Shown: piece after piece, positions 32,658-33,336 of the stretch
Numbering within the stretch: position 1 is the first letter of the stretch
How the letters are laid out: every line of letters begins with the position of its first letter
NCBI GenBank assembly: GCA_047632595.1
Contig: JBLIDK010000021.1
Location: 1 to 33,336 of the forward strand
Length of the DNA stretch: 33,336 nt
Source of the DNA: JBLIDK01 sp047632595
Lineage (GTDB): Bacteria > Bacteroidota > Bacteroidia > Sphingobacteriales > Sphingobacteriaceae
Direction of reading: 5' to 3'
Position numbers and translations under genes: made by a program
The notes under the pieces: model-generated
What the model saw: only the letters and a program-made list of their open reading frames with translations
Told to the model about the DNA's origin: nothing
Database searches by the model: none

Positions 32658-33336
32658 GTGAAAATCAAACAACAATACATTGGTATAACAATTAAAGATC
32701 GTATAGGAACTATTTATTTAAATAGACCTGAAAAACGAAACGCATTAAATGGCGAATTTGTTAAGGAGCTTTGTGAGGCTTTTAAAAATCTTGAAGAAGA
32801 TGAAAATGTAAAGATTGTAGTATTAAAAGCAAAGGGAGATGTTTTTAGTGCTGGAGCAGACTTGGCTTATCTGAAAAAACTACAAACTAATACTTTTGAA
32901 GAAAACCTTGAAGATTCAAATAATTTAAAGTCCTTATTTAGTACTATTTACTTTTTAAAGAAGGTTGTAATAGCCCAAGTAGAGGGGCATGCAATTGCTG
33001 GTGGTTGTGGTTTAGCAACTGTTTGTGATTTTACGTATTCTGTACCGGAAGCTAAATTTGGTTATACCGAGGTTAAAATAGGCTTTATACCCGCAATTGT
33101 AATGGGTTTTTTAATTCGTAAAATTGGTGAAACTAAGGCAAAACAGTTGTTATTAACCGGAGAATTAATAGGTGCTGAACAAGCTTTAGCAATTGGCTTA
33201 ATTTCTGGTATATCTACAAAAGATAACATAGAAATAGAAGTAGCAAAATTGGCAGATAAGCTATGCAAAGAAACTGCTGCTTCCTCCTTATCTTTGACCA
33301 AAGCAATGATTGACAAAGTACAGTCGATGGATATGC
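32658..33336 (+). CDS. Enoyl-CoA hydratase/isomerase family protein (3' end outside window)
   Basis: The frame from GTG 32658 stays open to the window edge, giving 226 residues of a crotonase protein. NRPEKRNALNGEF (22-34), the oxyanion-hole segment FSAGADLAYL around residues 65-66, and EGHAIAGGCGLATVCDF with the second oxyanion glycine are present. The acid residue is E138 in FGYTEVKIGF. The run FGYTEVKIGFIPAIVMGFL is common in methylglutaconyl-CoA hydratases of leucine breakdown, so that role is likely but not certain. It starts one base after comEC stops. About 30-40 residues are missing at the end. Confidence 0.9.
   Translation, partial: MKIKQQYIGITIKDRIGTIYLNRPEKRNALNGEFVKELCEAFKNLEEDENVKIVVLKAKGDVFSAGADLAYLKKLQTNTFEENLEDSNNLKSLFSTIYFLKKVVIAQVEGHAIAGGCGLATVCDFTYSVPEAKFGYTEVKIGFIPAIVMGFLIRKIGETKAKQLLLTGELIGAEQALAIGLISGISTKDNIEIEVAKLADKLCKETAASSLSLTKAMIDKVQSMDM

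Noticed and set aside
1..33336. tRNA or rRNA genes
   Set aside because: I looked for TTCGA/TTCAA T-loop patterns with matching stems and for rRNA-like conserved blocks and found none convincing; an unusual small RNA could be missed by eye.

Overview
This window is a low-GC stretch of a Bacteroidota genome, most likely a marine member of Flavobacteriales. The evidence is sequence-based. There is a giant secreted protein with PKD and SprB-like repeats and a type IX secretion C-terminal sorting domain. Several promoters match the Bacteroidota consensus (TTG or TTTG, spacer, TAnnTTTG). A serC-serA-DUF1015 cluster, a ComEC of the Bacteroidota length class and several Na+-linked transporters are also present. 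Nearly all genes are chromosomal housekeeping or envelope genes. I saw no transposase, integrase, tRNA, rRNA or CRISPR array.

Layout. 1-3528: end of an unidentified gene, then serC, serA and a DUF1015 gene (serine biosynthesis) behind a good promoter. 3558-4353: remains of a dead two-component system, a scrap of histidine-kinase ATPase domain followed by a response regulator with an internal deletion, a frameshift and a nonsense codon. 4354-6061: rsgA and a lipoprotein M48 protease. 6129-9809: BASS-family transporter, PhzF-like isomerase, YrdC/YciO-type protein and NhaD antiporter. 9929-11120: periplasmic thioredoxin-like protein and ubiX, divergent. 11081-13059 (minus): lipoprotein, RidA-like gene, pdxH and an isolated nuoC, tightly packed. 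13190-13688 (minus): a fossil in which a BlaI-type repressor start is fused to the TonB-like end of what was probably a BlaR1/M56 sensor. 13841-19081: the giant T9SS cargo protein with its own promoter and terminator. 19323-21195: YqgE/AlgH family gene and a cation:proton antiporter. 21192-22245 (minus): nuoB and an unusually long nuoA. 22300-25041: PduO-type adenosyltransferase, DUF2795 protein, ispD and queA. 25218-27784: ABC permease, RluA-type pseudouridine synthase and PhnA-like protein. 27884-30561: PapD-like periplasmic chaperone followed by three related small secreted proteins. 30575-33336: comEC and the start of an enoyl-CoA hydratase.

The most interesting parts are these. (1) The PapD-like chaperone with three paralogous secreted subunits may be a compact surface-fibre locus with no visible usher. 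Two subunits share a nearly identical core inside diverged flanks, suggesting gene conversion, and a strong terminator separates the third. (2) Complex I genes are split: nuoAB and nuoC lie about 9.6 kb apart on the same strand, and no nuoD follows nuoC. (3) Two independent signalling systems, a NarL-type two-component pair and a BlaI/BlaR-type pair, have decayed in place. All functional calls come from reading motifs by eye; no database search was run.
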